Positions 11,154 through 25,200 of a DNA stretch of 64,000 nucleotides are shown in pieces (the first letter of the stretch is position 1; every line of letters starts with the position of its first letter). The stretch covers positions 19,806,338 through 19,870,337 of the forward strand of contig NC_049983.1 in assembly GCF_000003815.2 (NCBI RefSeq), in the 5' to 3' direction. Source of the DNA: Branchiostoma floridae. Its lineage: Eukaryota > Chordata > Leptocardii > Amphioxiformes > Branchiostomatidae. The position numbers and the translations under genes are program-made. The notes beneath the pieces were generated by a model, which saw only the letters and a program-made list of their open reading frames with translations, did no database searches and was not told the origin of the DNA.

Positions 11154-14100
11154 ATGGAGAGAAAGTTTGTATCTCTGTTTTTCGCGGCGATCGCCGTCCT
11201 GTTCGTCACCTCTGCTGTCAAACCGTCCGATAAGGCTTCCTTCAAGATGATCATGGATCTACTGAGGATTCCTCAAACTCCGGAAAGGTTTAAGATAGGA
11301 AACAACGAGGTAACATCAGAACTTCCCATGTGACAGTCTTGTGATCGCTCCTAGATCCTTTTTTACGTTAGACAATTTGATACCAATGATCGGAACTCCG
11401 AAGATCTTTTAATTATGTCTTTTGAGATTTATGCCATTGAGGATCGTTTGATTAAGGGTAACAAAAAGACGAAAAACGTTTTGAGCAAGAACATTAACTG
11501 ATTAACATTGATTGAATGTTAGGCATTGTTGTTGTAGTCATGTAAGACCCCATGTAACGTAATTGACAATCTCTCGAACAGCAGACAACTGCACGTAGAT
11601 GTATAAAACTGGTGCCTTTCCCGTTAATCTTGTGAGCAAATAATGTAGTAGAGACACATGTCAAGTTTACTATTTTCTATTAGTTTGTCTAGATGAAACT
11701 TAGGTTACCCCTCCCTTTTTCACAATGACCATAGATGACTCACATGAGAGCAGTCAGGTGATGTCTTTGTGCACTGTAACTTGATAGGGTGGGGTGAAAC
11801 TAGGGCCCAAAACTCTTAGTTTCTGCTTTCATTTGATCATAGCAGATGTTTGTACAGAAACAAGAACATCAGTTATCTTTTCAGTTTCAGATGTACTCTA
11901 GATAATGTTGATTTAATGAATGTCTGGATCAAAATGAAAATTGTTTGATGTTACAGAGGCTGGTTATGTTCAAACTTCAAACTCACAAATTGTTGTATAT
12001 TGATCAGGATGTATATAAGATCATACTCATAGATATGAAAGGTTTCAAAATTTGACAAAGTAAAGTCATTGATGACTTGTGAATTTTCAGTAATGTGATG
12101 ACTAATTAACTTTCAGCAAACCCATAAATCATGCCATTTACTCATTGAACCAGTGAACAAAAGGTGTCTTGTGACTTGATGATGTGAAAGGCGTGATCTT
12201 TGCATGTCNNNNNNNNNNNNNNNNNNNNNNNNNNNNNNNNNNNNNNNNNNNNNNNNNNNNNNNNNNNNNNNNNNNNNNNNNNNNNNNNNNNNNNNNNNNN
12301 NNNNNNNNNNNNNNNNNNNNNNNNNNNNNNNNNNNNNNNNNNNNNNNNNNNNNNNNNNNNNNNNNNNNNNNNNNNNNNNNNNNNNNNNNNNNNNNNNNNN
12401 NNNNNNNNNNNNNNNNNNNNNNNNNNNNNNNNNNNNNNNNNNNNNNNNNNNNNNNNNNNNNNNNNNNNNNNNNNNNNNNNNNNNNNNNNNNNNNNNNNNN
12501 NNNNNNNNNNNNNNNNNNNNNNNNNNNNNNNNNNNNNNNNNNNNNNNNNNNNNNNNNNNNNNNNNNNNNNNNNNNNNNNNNNNNNNNNNNNNNNNNNNNN
12601 NNNNNNNNNNNNNNNNNNNNNNNNNNNNNNNNNNNNNNNNNNNNNNNNNNNNNNNNNNNNNNNNNNNNNNNNNNNNNNNNNNNNNNNNNNNNNNNNNNNN
12701 NNNNNNNNNNNNNNNNNNNNNNNNNNNNNNNNNNNNNNNNNNNNNNNNNNNNNNNNNNNNNNNNNNNNNNNNNNNNNNNNNNNNNNNNNNNNNNNNNNNN
12801 NNNNNATAACTCAACTTCTTTGTCACATGCCAGACCACGAGATTCCCAGGGATGTTTATGTACATGCCGTCATCCCCAAGATAAAACAACATGTTTATGA
12901 TTCTTATTGACCATTAACAAGTCAAACTGTTTGTGAGCTGGCACTGCTGGAAAAAAATCTTTTCATTTCTGGTCCATTATTGAAAAACATCATGTTTTTC
13001 TACTCTATTACAAATCATTCTCTTGGAATAGGGGTTTGAAATCCATGCTGTCAATGAAATGAAATAAGCTAGGTTAGTAGGTCAGTGCTACACTGTACAC
13101 TATGTCACTCAAAGAACCTTTTTTTCTACCATCATAACCCCAGGTTGAGACAGTATATGATGTTAACACAACCCTTTCAAACTACTACTCATGACATATA
13201 TTTTGCATATTTTCACAGGTTGACTACAAGAGTCATGACCTTCAGGTCCTCAAGTTCAACTGGCACAACTGTGGGTCTTCTCAAGATCCTGTCAAGGTCA
13301 GGGATGTGACCTTGGTGCCTGACCCCATCAAGCTGCCAGGAGAAGTCAAGACTGGGTTCACTGCTCAGTTCCTCACTAATGTGGACTCCCCTCTGAAGGC
13401 TGCAGTGGTTATCAAGAAGAAGGTAAAGGTATTTGGTTTAGTGCCAACTCCCTTTATCTTTTTCCTGCATACCTTCTTTCAGATCCTGGTCAGAGCCTTT
13501 TAAATGATGGATTGGTGACAGAAAGCTCAATAGAATTGCATTCTGTTGACCTGATATAGTACTAGTATCTAATCTACATTACTAGTGGTATCACTTATGC
13601 ACAGTGCCTATGGCTAAAGTCAATACAATATCATTGACTCAAAGCTGACTCAGAGATAACATTATGTACATTCTAACTAGTAGAGGTCAAAGTTTGAGTA
13701 TACAGATATGGATCTCCAAACAATTCCTGAACATTTGTCTCAAAGGAACCAATTCCAAATGGAAATGTGTGTAACATTAAAAGAATATACTATTAGATAC
13801 TACTAACATCTTTTCTTGTCCACACTTCTACCAGGTGCTGTTTGCGTGGATCGAGGTCCCGTGTGTCGATAACGTGGGATCCTGCACGTACGGCGACATC
13901 TGCTCCATGATTCCTGGTGACCCGACCGACCCATGTCCGCCACCACTCAGTACATACAACATCCCCTGCCACTGCCCATTCAGGGAGGTAAGCACTGTGC
14001 ACTTATCTTTACTCTTGTCTGGTACATTTTTCTTATAAAGTGTTAGAAATAATGAAAGTTTTGCTGCTATACACCAAAAAACTACAGGCCTGAAAATATA

Positions 14101-14574
14101 TGAGAAAATATGCATGTGTAACGGGGGAAAAGAAAGTTTTATATTCTACTATGTAAAAAATACACTGAGAAAACCAATAATTTGGTACTAAGCAGTGCAC
14201 ATAAATACAGTTATATAATTGTTATTGCTATAGGGTGGGCTGCCTACTCTATCTTTGAAGCCAGGGGTTAATTATAAGAAGCTTGCAATTGGTGAGACTA
14301 AATTGCAAGTGTCTGTAATGGCAGCCTGTATTTTTGAAACAGTTGTTTTGGGATTCCTGATCAGTACCTGTACAGTGTCGCCCTCTAGTGACTTTTCTCA
14401 TGTTTGCACCCAATCCAGGGCAACTACACCTTGCCAGCCAGTACCTTTGAACTCCCCAGTGTGGGGGGCCTTCCCAGCTGGCTGGAGGAGGGAGACTACC
14501 AGGTCGAGGCCACCCTCAGTTCCAACAACACCCGACTAGCATGCTACAGGGCAGAACTCTCCCTCACTAAATAA
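11154..14574 (+). CDS. GM2A-like: ganglioside GM2 activator-like protein, copy 1
   Basis: Exons 11154-11309, 13219-13422, 13835-13987, 14419-14574, all phase 0, give 221 residues. The start is chosen for the hydrophobic signal peptide that follows (SLFFAAIAVLFVTS). The mature part matches GM2A: FNWHNC near the N-terminus, then PDPIKLPG, DSPLKAAVVIKKK, a WIEVPC...GSCTYGDIC block, a TYNIPCHCPF block, and LPSWLEEGDYQVEATL near the C-terminus. Eight cysteines sit where the four disulphides of the family lie. GM2A is a lysosomal lipid-transfer cofactor that presents GM2 ganglioside to beta-hexosaminidase A; a secreted or lysosomal lipid-binding role is expected here. The first intron contains a 597-base assembly gap. 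AATAAA signals near 15334 and 15810 suggest a long 3' UTR. A tandem paralog begins 3.5 kb downstream. Confidence 0.92.
12209..12805. other. assembly gap (597 N)
   Basis: A run of N inside the first intron of the first GM2-activator gene. Because exon phases join cleanly across it, no coding exon need be missing. Confidence 0.95.
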
Positions 14575-17500
14575 TTAACCCTAACAAGTCCACAAGTGCC
14601 TGTTTCATGTTTTTATACCAGAACTTTTCAATGATACTGGTATCTTAGTTGTTGGAGCGGTAAAGATAATGTTAGACTAGTCCACCACCTAGACAGGAGA
14701 ATGCAACACTTTGAATAGAGATAGAAGATTGATACTGACTGTACATAGAATCACATGATGCCTTTGTTGATTGATTGTACATTTGAGGAGTGCTAATCAC
14801 TTGTAACCTGTTATATGTAATCCTTGTTTCCTCATTTTTGAATTTCTCAAAATAGGAAGCTATCGTAGATGGTGCACAGTACAACAGTTCCATTTGATAC
14901 ATCTGATACAGACCCAGCAAACATTTTTATATGCCTTGGATTTTCAAAGGCTACAAATCTTGCATCGTTCCCAGTGGGTTTTTTTTACTTGCTTTTTGCA
15001 TCTGTAACCTCAAAATCGTTGTCCTTAGAAACTGTGAAATCATAACACTGTGAATATGTGTTTTGTACTACAGAATTTTAACATTAAATTGCAAACACTG
15101 TGAAAACATTCTGTCCTACAGCAAAATAGAACTACTTAAAGTTAATGCATTACATTGCTCTTTGTTGTCCTGTAAAATGTAGTGTACATGTATTCACATT
15201 TTCCTGTGTTCACAGTGGAAGCACTCTTTAACTGCACAGCACTTGCCATTTGTATACACAGATATTTTCTATATCTTAAAGTTTCTATTTTAAGTGGCTG
15301 CCATGAAGTTCTAAAAACTGAACATATTTTTGGCAATAAAGGCACAATTCTAATTCATGTAACATTCAAGTTTAAAGATTTTGAGATGACAGGATTTTCA
15401 GAGAAAACTACATGGAAAGAATGTATTTCTGTCTTTGAAGAATACATGTATTTTGAGAATCAAATCAAATTGTCAACTGTATTATAACTCATTATGCTAT
15501 TTTTAGCATTGTCAAAGTCAAAATTGTTGATTGAGTGTACCTTTATTGCTTGTTCATTTGATCCATGCTTTTGATTCTTTTTAGTGTAAGTGCATATGAT
15601 GCATTGATATGCCACAGATAGTACTATGTATATTTCTGAATGTTGGAAAAAAATTTATTGAATCAGTTGCTAAGATATACTGAGTGGCCAAACTTGCATT
15701 TCAACTCATGCTGTATTATTTGAAACTTTGATTTACCTCACCAAATGTAGTGCTATCACAGCAATCTAGCACTTCAGTTTGATTTTATGGAGCTTCACAA
15801 GAATGGAGAAATAAAGTATCTTGACATGAACATCGTGTAAAGTTTTGATGACTTTGTTCAAATATAATCATGCGTACTGTATTCCAGTCGGAGAACTCAG
15901 TAGATGAAGATGATACCATACATGACATTGATGACAACCTGTTACATTGAGCTGGAGAGCACAGTACAAAAGCGCATTCTAGCAGTCCAAAATATTACTG
16001 CAGGGGAGAAAGCCACGATGTCCCTGGAGTTAGACGGACAACCAGGTGTCCCTATTTTCACGACCACATGTTATGTATGAGAAGAAAAACGACGATTTTC
16101 TTGAAGGAAAATACATGTATTTCCAATGTTCCTATCCTTAGTATTCTGTTCATGAGATGCTGTGGGGTGTAGTCACAAACTTTCTCTGTGATCACAAAGG
16201 TTTAACTGTACACTCAGAAGTGTTTCAGTGCACGTCGTATTTTTTCTCCACGAGATCTGTCCCGGTGCGTTCCATTTGCACCAAGTTGCTAAATCCTGTA
16301 ATACTTTTACACAAACATTTATATGGTGTAAGGGACTGTCACTCAGAAAATCCCGGCCGTAATTCCGAAACTTTTTCAACCCAACTTCAGCATATTCGAT
16401 TTTCTTTGGCTATCAACTTGACCGTTCATAATCATATCATTTTTCAACAGAAAACAACATGATATAACAAGGACCAACGGTCAAGCCTACAAGGTATCTT
16501 CTAGTTAAGAAATAAGCAAGGAGGGTAAAGGGAAAAGGAGTGAATTGGGCCGAAGTTATATAAAAACGTAGTTACTAAGTTAGCCATTCAAAACGTTACA
16601 TTTTCGCGCAAGCTCAATCTAGTTGCATTTAGTAACGCTTACGTAGCAATGTTTTTCTGTGTGTTTTTTTTCGTGCCTGCAAAAACATGACCCCACTTGA
16701 GTAATTCCAAAGTTTGATGGTACCGTCTATTTGCGTAACAGTACTTTATACTTTGTGCCCCTCGACCGGCTTTCGTCCGCTGGCACTTTGACACGCGTTG
16801 CATTCAACGTCCTTGTACTTTGACACTCGCATCACTTGATCTAACCCTGTGTCCACACACACAGCTAAGTTACTAACAAATTGCTACTAGTAACCATAAA
16901 ATCATCAACTATGCTAACAACGTTATATATTATATATATATATATATTATGAAATGGAGTAACGTTGCTCAATAGGAAAGAGGCTCTCGCACTTTCGTCA
17001 TCTCCCGCCGGTGCCGTGCCAAAGATGTGGAAAGTGCAAGTGTCCTTAGTAGGGCTGGGTACCGGTACAGAAAAGTCAGGTCCAGGTCCGGTTCAGGTCC
17101 AAAGGATCAGGTCCAGGTCCGGACCTGAACCTGGACCTGATTCAGTATGACTCATACCAATGGTCCATTTCACTACAAAGAAATCTATTTGGTGGAGTAT
17201 TAGACTTACACTGGCGTTTTAAAATCCTACAACGCTAACTGCACCTGTACGATTGACTATAAAACTTGGTAGAAATTACTATAAACTCTACTCTACTTCA
17301 CTCTTGTCATTTTCTTCCAACTGCAAGCGCCAAAACGTGTGAATGCCTGATAAAATAATATGTTAATTTTCTAATCGGTCCAACATCTCAACAACATTTT
17401 CAGGTCCGGTTTTTCTGGACCGGTCCAATAAGAAAAACCGGTTTTGTACCGGTACGCTGTACCGATACCCAGCCCTAGTCCTTAGGGTTCGTCTTTTATT

Positions 17501-18120
17501 TAATGTAGACATGAACTCAATTGACCTATTGCTTCTAAATGTTCAACTTCGTGACTGTCAACAACTGATCGAGGGTGTAGGGCGAACATGACCTCTACTC
17601 TCGTACATTCACTAGTGGCTGCTCTCGGTCTCAGAGCAGTCCTTCACGTTCTGAAAAATCGGATAAACCAGTGTGATAAACCTTGATAAACCCCAATAGT
17701 GACGCGTAGCCTTCCCTTGACAAAATAGTAAAATAGAGAGTAATGCCTCAACAAGTAGGTGGAAAAAAAGGACCACCTTGATCTCAGGAAAAGAAACCGG
17801 TGCTCTCATTTTATTCTTGTTGAATGAGAACAGCAATTCGAACATCCGTTGAGGCACAGTGCGTTTTATAATTATCTTATGCAAGCGTTCGACTTTCAGC
17901 GGTGATCATCACGTGAACTGTAACATTTCTGGGTGCGCGTTAACCTTTGTGCTTACTGATAAAGTTTTGGACAACACCCCTAGACAGTTCGTATTGGTTT
18001 ATCCCTAATTAATTCAAGACCAAGAAACCTTTGTTCCCTTTTTTATCAGACGTTGGAGGACCAACCCACCTCAGAACCACAGTCGCACAAGTTCCCGAAA
18101 ACATCTACCGTACAGTCAGG
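14575..18120. other. 3' UTR and spacer between the GM2-activator genes
   Basis: The first part, to about 15.8 kb, is probably 3' UTR with AATAAA at about 15334 and 15810. A TA-rich palindromic microsatellite lies at about 16924-16947. A 428 bp hAT-like element occupies 17050-17477. The 3' part, from about 17.9 kb, should hold the promoter of the second gene; no TATA box is convincing. No other exon is seen. Confidence 0.6.
17050..17477. mobile_element. hAT-like MITE, TAGGGCTGGGTACC ends, copy 1
   Basis: Ends are TAGGGCTGGGTACCGGTAC at the left and the matching inverted sequence at the right. It is flanked by an exact 8 bp duplication GTCCTTAG (17042-17049 and 17478-17485). The interior has short CAGGTCCAGGTCCGG repeats and their inverts. 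An 8 bp duplication and a CAGGG-like terminus fit the hAT superfamily. No transposase reading frame is present. Confidence 0.8.
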
Positions 18121-20087
18121 ATGTCTACAGCTCTGAAGATTCTTGCCCTGTTCTTAGTCGCGGCGGCGGCGGCTCCTCCACCGACGCTAGAATTCAACGA
18201 CATCAACCAACTGATAAAGGCCTTGGAGATGCCGGGGGTCTTCATGAACGACAAGGTAAAGTAGCGCTCCTCTAAAACTATGTACTTTGTATTTGAAATG
18301 ATTACCAGGATATCGATATTCAATATTGTTCCTCAGTCGAGTATAACGGGGAAATGACTGGAAAAAAATCCTTGATCGAAAGAACGTTTCCCGGAGCTTA
18401 CGGATAAACTTACAAGGACTTTGTGTCTGGGCTTTTCTCTCAAGCTTCAAGTGCCAAGATTATACCAAACCGCCCTTTCTTGAATACCTCTTCTGTGAGA
18501 TTTCTCAGTACAAAGCAGATTGTACTTTTTGTATACTTGTATTATTTCAACGCCCGCTGAAATCATGGTCCCATGACAGCCACGTGAAATCATATCAAAG
18601 TGCAAGGCCTCCGCGGTTAGATGCGTATCAGCTGTACCTTGTCCCACTTGGTCCTTCGTCCGCTAGGACTTTGACACTTTACAGTTTTTATAGAGACATT
18701 GTTGAGTGATAGTTAGGCAGGCAACCAAAGCTTGTGTATTGTTATCATCGGCTACAATAATCAATAACAACCAATTGCAACGTCAGCTGCAAGTGCCCAT
18801 TATCTGAGGGAAATTTTACCCTCTCCAGTGACATTGTATAGGGTGGTCCTTGGTCTTCATGTGCAGTATACATAATTTACGTCGTATATTTATGCAGTTC
18901 AACGAAAAACCGCTGAAGGTGCGCATGTCGAAGTGGCACGTGACGGACTGCGGTATGCCCAGCGATCCCGTGAAGATTAACGGAACCCTGATGCCCGACC
19001 CTCTCAACATTAACGATGAGATCACGGGCAGCTTCAACGTCACCCCCATGGTCATGGTCAGCAGCCCTCTCAAGACCGAGGTCACCATCATGAAGAAGGT
19101 ACCTGTACTGAAATGAACCCTTTGTTGTTGATATTTTCTTTCACAAAACATTTTGATATTCTTCTGTTAGGAGCTGCCATCAAGAAATTGATTTTCTTGC
19201 CACAACACAAATGGGAAAATTAGACTTAAGTCTTAAGCTTTCTCGACTGCTTCAATTTTTTTCTGAGACGGGCGACCTTACAGGCTTTCTGAAACCTTTG
19301 CCCCCTATAAAGAGGTCACGTATCCGTATGGTAATCCTCTTTGACAAGTACTTAAATGCATAGTCCGTCGTATTGCAACATTCATACAAAGCAACGAATT
19401 ATGAATCTTGTTGCTTGTAGGTTGGCTCTGGGATGGTGAAGATCCCATGTATCAGTAACCTTGGATCCTGCAGCTACGATGACCTGTGCAGCCTCATCCC
19501 CCTGCAGCCCGGAGACCCCTGCCCCTCTCCTCTGTCCGACTACAACATCCCGTGCACGTGTCCCTTCAAAATGGCAAGTACCAAACAGAATACTTGGGAT
19601 GCCTTTGCAATGTAGGACAACAATCCTTCCATTCCTTGGTTACAATTTTGCAATTGCTTTCCCATAATTGAATTTCCAAATATGTCCGTCTTAAGTCAAA
19701 TATGGCCCATGATCTTTTTGACAGCGCCCATGGACGTAGTAACAAAATTGTTTTTTCAACGCAAAACTTGTGTCATCAAAGTTATGACATCCTTAGCGTG
19801 ATGATGGAGGTTAAGACTTAAGAAAAATAAAACACTGTAGTACATCTATTGTAGTCTTAACTAGTAGACAACAGTATTAAATCTAAATTATGAAAATGTG
19901 CAAGAACAATCATGTATATTTTTCCCTGCAGGGTTCGTATGTGCTGCCGCCGCAGTCCTTCTACCTGCCGAGCGGCATCCTGCCCAGCTGGCTGGTCACA
20001 GGAGAGTACCATGGGAAGGCCATGCTCTCGTCCAATGGGAAGGCTCTGGCCTGTAGGGAGCTTACCATGTCTGTTGTCTCCAGCTAA
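18121..20087 (+). CDS. GM2A-like: ganglioside GM2 activator-like protein, copy 2
   Basis: Exons 18121-18255, 18898-19098, 19421-19573, 19932-20087, the same phase-0 plan as the upstream paralog, give 214 residues. The chosen start at 18121 precedes a signal peptide (LKILALFLVAAAAAPPP); an in-frame ATG lies upstream, but the signal peptide supports this one. All eight family cysteines are kept (DCGMPS, IPC, GSCSYDDLC, GDPC, IPCTCPF, LACREL), as is LPSWLVTGEY. Divergence from copy 1 is high, so the duplication is not recent. The third exon ends before GCAAGT rather than GT, implying a GC-AG intron; the phase-0 join and alignment with copy 1 support this. An AATAAA near 20364 probably ends the transcript. 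The role is expected to be lysosomal or extracellular lipid presentation. Confidence 0.92.
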
Positions 20088-22256
20088 TCTGCCAACAATT
20101 TCTCTTAAAAGTGTTGGGCAAGTTTTTTTTTTACCTCTCCGGTACACGCTAACTAAAGTGTGCAGCATATGCACAGTGCGTAGTTGTAGTTTTATGCAAC
20201 AGATTGCGCAAGTAGAGTAGTTGTTGCCTACAGCTTAAACTAAGGTAAGAGAAATGCAGTTGACATGCACTGCATCTGAAACTACCTGCCTGCATCTACT
20301 CTTTGTAAGACCTGATATGTTTGGATAAAAAATATCTGATAATGCCAAGCCTTATCAAAACAAATAAAACTTTCTACTTTCAAGAGTTTTGTAAGTGTGT
20401 GTTATTCTTAAGTTGGGAGTGTTGCTATTGTTGACATGTTTACCACTTTTATCCATTTATATTGTTTCATCCTTTTATGAAATAGGATTAAGTAAAGAAC
20501 AAGTATCAACATCCACGGTCAAGGGAGAACATAATTGCTTTAATAATAGTGGCCACATTGCTTGTATGATAGGTTTACCACACAACAAGCAGGGGTTGGT
20601 GATGAAAATTGTGATTTTTACCTTCTTATTACAGGCCCTGCTTTCTGTCCACCGGCCCCAACAAACACTGCCGCATGCCACACTGTCAACAGCTGATTGT
20701 TACCTTATCGCACTTCCCTAACCTTGTATTTGGCACATGTGTAAATCATGCGGACAGAAAAGGGGTCACATACATATATCATCAGAGGTCACAATTTTCC
20801 CCACCAACCCCTGCTTGGGAGTAGGTATACAACGGCATATTGAGGACATCATGGACAGTTGTGAATTTTCCGCTTTGAAAACTTGTATGTTAAAGATTTG
20901 AAGTAGTCAGACCTTCCAAAGGAAGCAAATAGTTCTCTTGGTCTTTCCTCTTCTACTTAAGTCCATTTCAAGTCAAAATCATGTGAAGCATTACAGAAAC
21001 AATGAAAAATAAGACTAAAAAATGGGCCATATGAACAACTTTTCTTGATTATCAACAAGAAATAGTCATTTCTTTGTACTAACCATACAGGTATTTTCAT
21101 CTAACTACTAAAAACTAAAGACTAAAACTCTGTGAAGAACTCACAATAACACAAGTAACGTAGGCAGTTAATCTTAATCGTTACATATCATGAAACAAAG
21201 ACCTCAAAAGCTGTCTGGATTTAGTAATGAATGAATCTAACATGAGAGTGAACCACTGATGTAGTGTCAGGCTAAAATCCTTAAGACGTAGCCTTACTCG
21301 ACTAAGCTAAACACTATTATATCCTTCTGGATTAAACTACAATGTCCAACACAATGTCAAAATGGAATCAGATTTGCCCGATTTTTGGACGAATAGCACC
21401 ATTCTTGTCAAGCCATGAGCGATCCATTGCTTTTATGACTTTCATTCTCCCATTGTGTAGGAACTTACTAGTATGGTTAGTTTTGTTGAAGAATATGCTC
21501 TACCAACATATAGGAACTTCCAAACAGTGCTAATTATTAAAGCTAGAGATCTACAATAAGGAAAACTTATGAACCTTTGCAGGAATATGCCTATTTTTGA
21601 AAACGCAAAATGCATAATCCAAGTATTGGAACAAATGCATAATTAATCAACACCAACTAATTCCATAACTGGAATGTTTTTGGCAGACATGACAAACTCT
21701 GTTGCAGGTACACATTGGTGCCAAACAATTCACCAGTAATGTCAATCAATCCTAAACTTCAGGCCAATGACAGTCCTGCATCGAAGTGAGGGTGTAGTTG
21801 TTTGCTAACTTTAACACAACTCCTGCAGGAGTCAGCAGGACCTTGAAATAAAAGGTCTGTGTTCTGTGGCCAGTATGTTAAAAGCAAAAATTAAAAAGGT
21901 TTTCATCGATAGTTGCCAATCAGAAAAGGAAGATCCAAGATCCAAACATTGCACTATATGATATCAGGGAACTTGGAACTTCTTGGAAAATGTCATTGTG
22001 CTTATGTCTCCTTTGAGACATCTAACAACACATCTCTAAAGTTCTTCTTACACATGCAGTTGCAAGGTAAGGTAGCATCAGTACACTGTTGATTCAGCAG
22101 GATCAATTATGCCATGTGGATAGACTTTTTATACACTTCCCTGTCGCTGTAAAAAATGGTACAAAAATAAAACTGTGCTTGTGCCAACAAATAAAAAATA
22201 AAATAAACCAAAGTGAAGAAGACCACAGATATGTGTGTTCTAACTGCTCTGTGACT
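20088..22256. other. spacer between convergent genes
   Basis: Separates the 3' end of the second GM2-activator gene (+) from the 3' end of gene A (-). After the polyadenylation signal at about 20364 I see nothing but AT-rich non-coding sequence. Confidence 0.6.
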
Positions 22257-25200
22257 TCACACCAGAATGGATATGATCTCAAACCCATAATGGTTGTAGT
22301 AAACCTCCACCTTGCCGTCCCTCTCGAGAGTACGCAGGACCTGTGAGAAGGGGGTCCGTCGCCTCCTTCCATGCCACTGTGTGTACTCTTCCTCGTAGAT
22401 CATCTTCATATCTATCTTCTCCATACTCAGACTGATGTTCTGGTCCTCAACGTACTGCAAGAAGTCCCGGCCTTCAGCAACCAATGGATCTTCATAGCTA
22501 TTGTCCTGAGGGTCCATAAAATATATACATGTTGGCATATCTTATTACCTGAATGTCCAACGTACATGGATGATGTATGTTACTGAGCTTTTGTGGAATG
22601 GTAGAAAAACAACAACTTAGAATCATGATTAAGCACAACTGACAAGCATGACATGTTCCGGGACATTCTTACCTGAGAATAAGCTTCTGTGCCTGATGGA
22701 CCTTGTTGCTGTAAAAGATGAAAGAGTGTTTAAAAAAGTTGTTTAAAATACAGCTGTCCACCACATACTTCTCATGACACTGCTACATAGGTAATTTTGT
22801 CTAACTCATCAATACAAAGTAATTACAATGTGATTTACCTTAAAGACTGGATAGCAAGATCCGAGATGACCGTCCAGCTCCTCAGTGACGATGGTGACCA
22901 TCTTGCCCCCCAGGACAACCTCCGTCCTCTCTCCGCCCCCAGCGAGGAAGCAGACGGTGTACAGGGCCAGCTCGAACTCTGGGCTCGTGCCAACAAAGAA
23001 GCTGCTTACAGCATTCAATAGCTCGTGTCCTCTGTCCTTTAGGTAGCCGACATCCCAGCTGAAGTCGATCGTGAGGATCATGCGGTCATCAAAATCACAG
23101 GACTGGAATGGGCAACATATGGATTATAGATATATTACTTTTTCAGCATAGCATCAGCTTACAATAATTTTAGTTGGGATAGAGAAGGAGTCTACAGATG
23201 GCACAACTTACCTGCAAGCAGTTGTAGACTTGGACTAGCCCCTGGTACTCATCTATGTAGAGACGGAGCCAGTTTTGCAAACCCATCATGTGCTGACAGC
23301 GAGTCTCGCCCACAAAGACATGTTCAAATGCTGTGGAGAGCCTGTTGAGTTTAGCATGGACAAAAGGTTATGTTTTTACCAATGGTACATCAGTTCTTAT
23401 TAGGTGTGGGTTCCAGTATGATGTACTGGTTCAAAACCAGTTTTGCTTGTTGCACTGGTCCTAAAAAACTGGACCTGAAACAAATCAATGAACCATTGGA
23501 CCATTGTTTTGAGTATCGCCCTTTCAAAAGTTTTCACAATTAGGTCCAGGTTCAGCTCCAGACTGAGACCTGATCCTCTAAACCTGAACCATACCTGTAC
23601 CTGAATTTTCTGTACCAGTCCCCATCCTTAGTTTTTATCTATATTTGACAGCCCTTACAACAACATATGATTCCTTAAAGCGAACCAATAAACAGTGGCA
23701 CTAGCTTGGTGGACATGACTGGTCCTGCTGCATACATTATCACAAAGTAATGTCAAACAGACGCACTTTAACCTTACCCCTGCAAAAAGCACACTTACCT
23801 TTGAACCCCGTCGCTGTGAGTCCTGGTGTAGGGTGTGAACCATATCTTGTATAACAAGTCCTTGAACCCCTTTCTAGTTTCAGACACATATCCTGTACAT
23901 AATGGGATACATTTCAAGTTCTATTTGAAAAAAGATTGCAGGAAAGTTTAGCTGGTAAGTAATATAATTGAATTTGAAATTTACATTTGACAGGGTAACA
24001 CTGTAACAGCCACAAAAGTCTCAGTTGCGTTGGATCAAAAGACTAAGGCCCACTTCGAACAACACTTATATAAACTCGTATACAGAACATCCATGTTTAT
24101 CTTTAACATTTGGTAAGAGTATATGTGCCCTTTTGGCTGTTGGATGACCGAATCGAGGCGTGGATGCGGCAAGGAGAATGCCACGCTGACTGTCGCACGG
24201 ATAGAGCGTAACAGCGCGTAGCGCTTGGTGTCGTGTACGTATGGCTGACACAGGAAAAACAAATAGTTTAGTATCTTCCCAGACAAGACAACCTCAATGC
24301 TGTGAGATACAGGACACCATTCTTCATGCAGTCGCAATGTTGTACCTCGTCAGCGTGTGCAATTATGCAAGTGTTAGACTGCAACGCCCATCAATACAGA
24401 GCAAGGACCATTGCAGACTGTCAGCGTGGATGGGCGGTGTAATCTTACAGAATGTCATTTGACCCCATATTGAAGGGGTAAGACATTAAGACTGAATGGA
24501 GAATGGTGTCCCTGTATCTCACAGCATTGAGGTTGTCTTGTCTGGGAAGAAGCTGAACCTTGTTTTTCCTGTGGCAGCCATACATTCACCACACCAAGCG
24601 CTACGCGCTGTTATGCTCTATCCGTGCAGCGTGGCATTCTCCTTGCCGCATCCGCACCTCGATTCGGTCATCCAACAGCCAAAAGGGCACATATACTCTA
24701 GACTTATCAAATGTTAAAGATAAACATGGATGTTCTGTATACCAAAGATTACGTGAAAAAAAGATTGATTGAATCCTTTACACCCACACCCATAGCAGCA
24801 GGATGATACAGTGTTGACCACAAAAATTGAAATTTGGGCACTTTTTTTCGTGACCCATTGGTGTAAGTAGCCCTGATGCTCGTTTCATGAATTTATAATC
24901 ATAAGGAGTTTGATACCATATGAAAGAAAATCACACACGCTTTCTATTGATATATCACACATTAAAATTGATGCAGAAACAACGGAAATATGATCATTCA
25001 AAGTTGATATTCCAAACTTTTTGTGCCGAGTTTAGTTGTGCGACTGTTATTGTCTATCGTTGTGGACATGCGTTCAGAGTATTGCGGGACACCCGCGGTG
25101 CAGGATTCCATTGCGGTGCGTACGTGACCCACAGTGACCTCTTGCTTGCAAATTAAAATGGCGGGAGAATTCTTCATTTTCGTCGTGCAGCAGATTACTA

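Noticed and set aside
24035-24772. Matching reading frames in both arms of the intron foldback
   Set aside because: They encode the same peptide in mirrored positions only because the DNA is palindromic; no start or splice context suggests coding.
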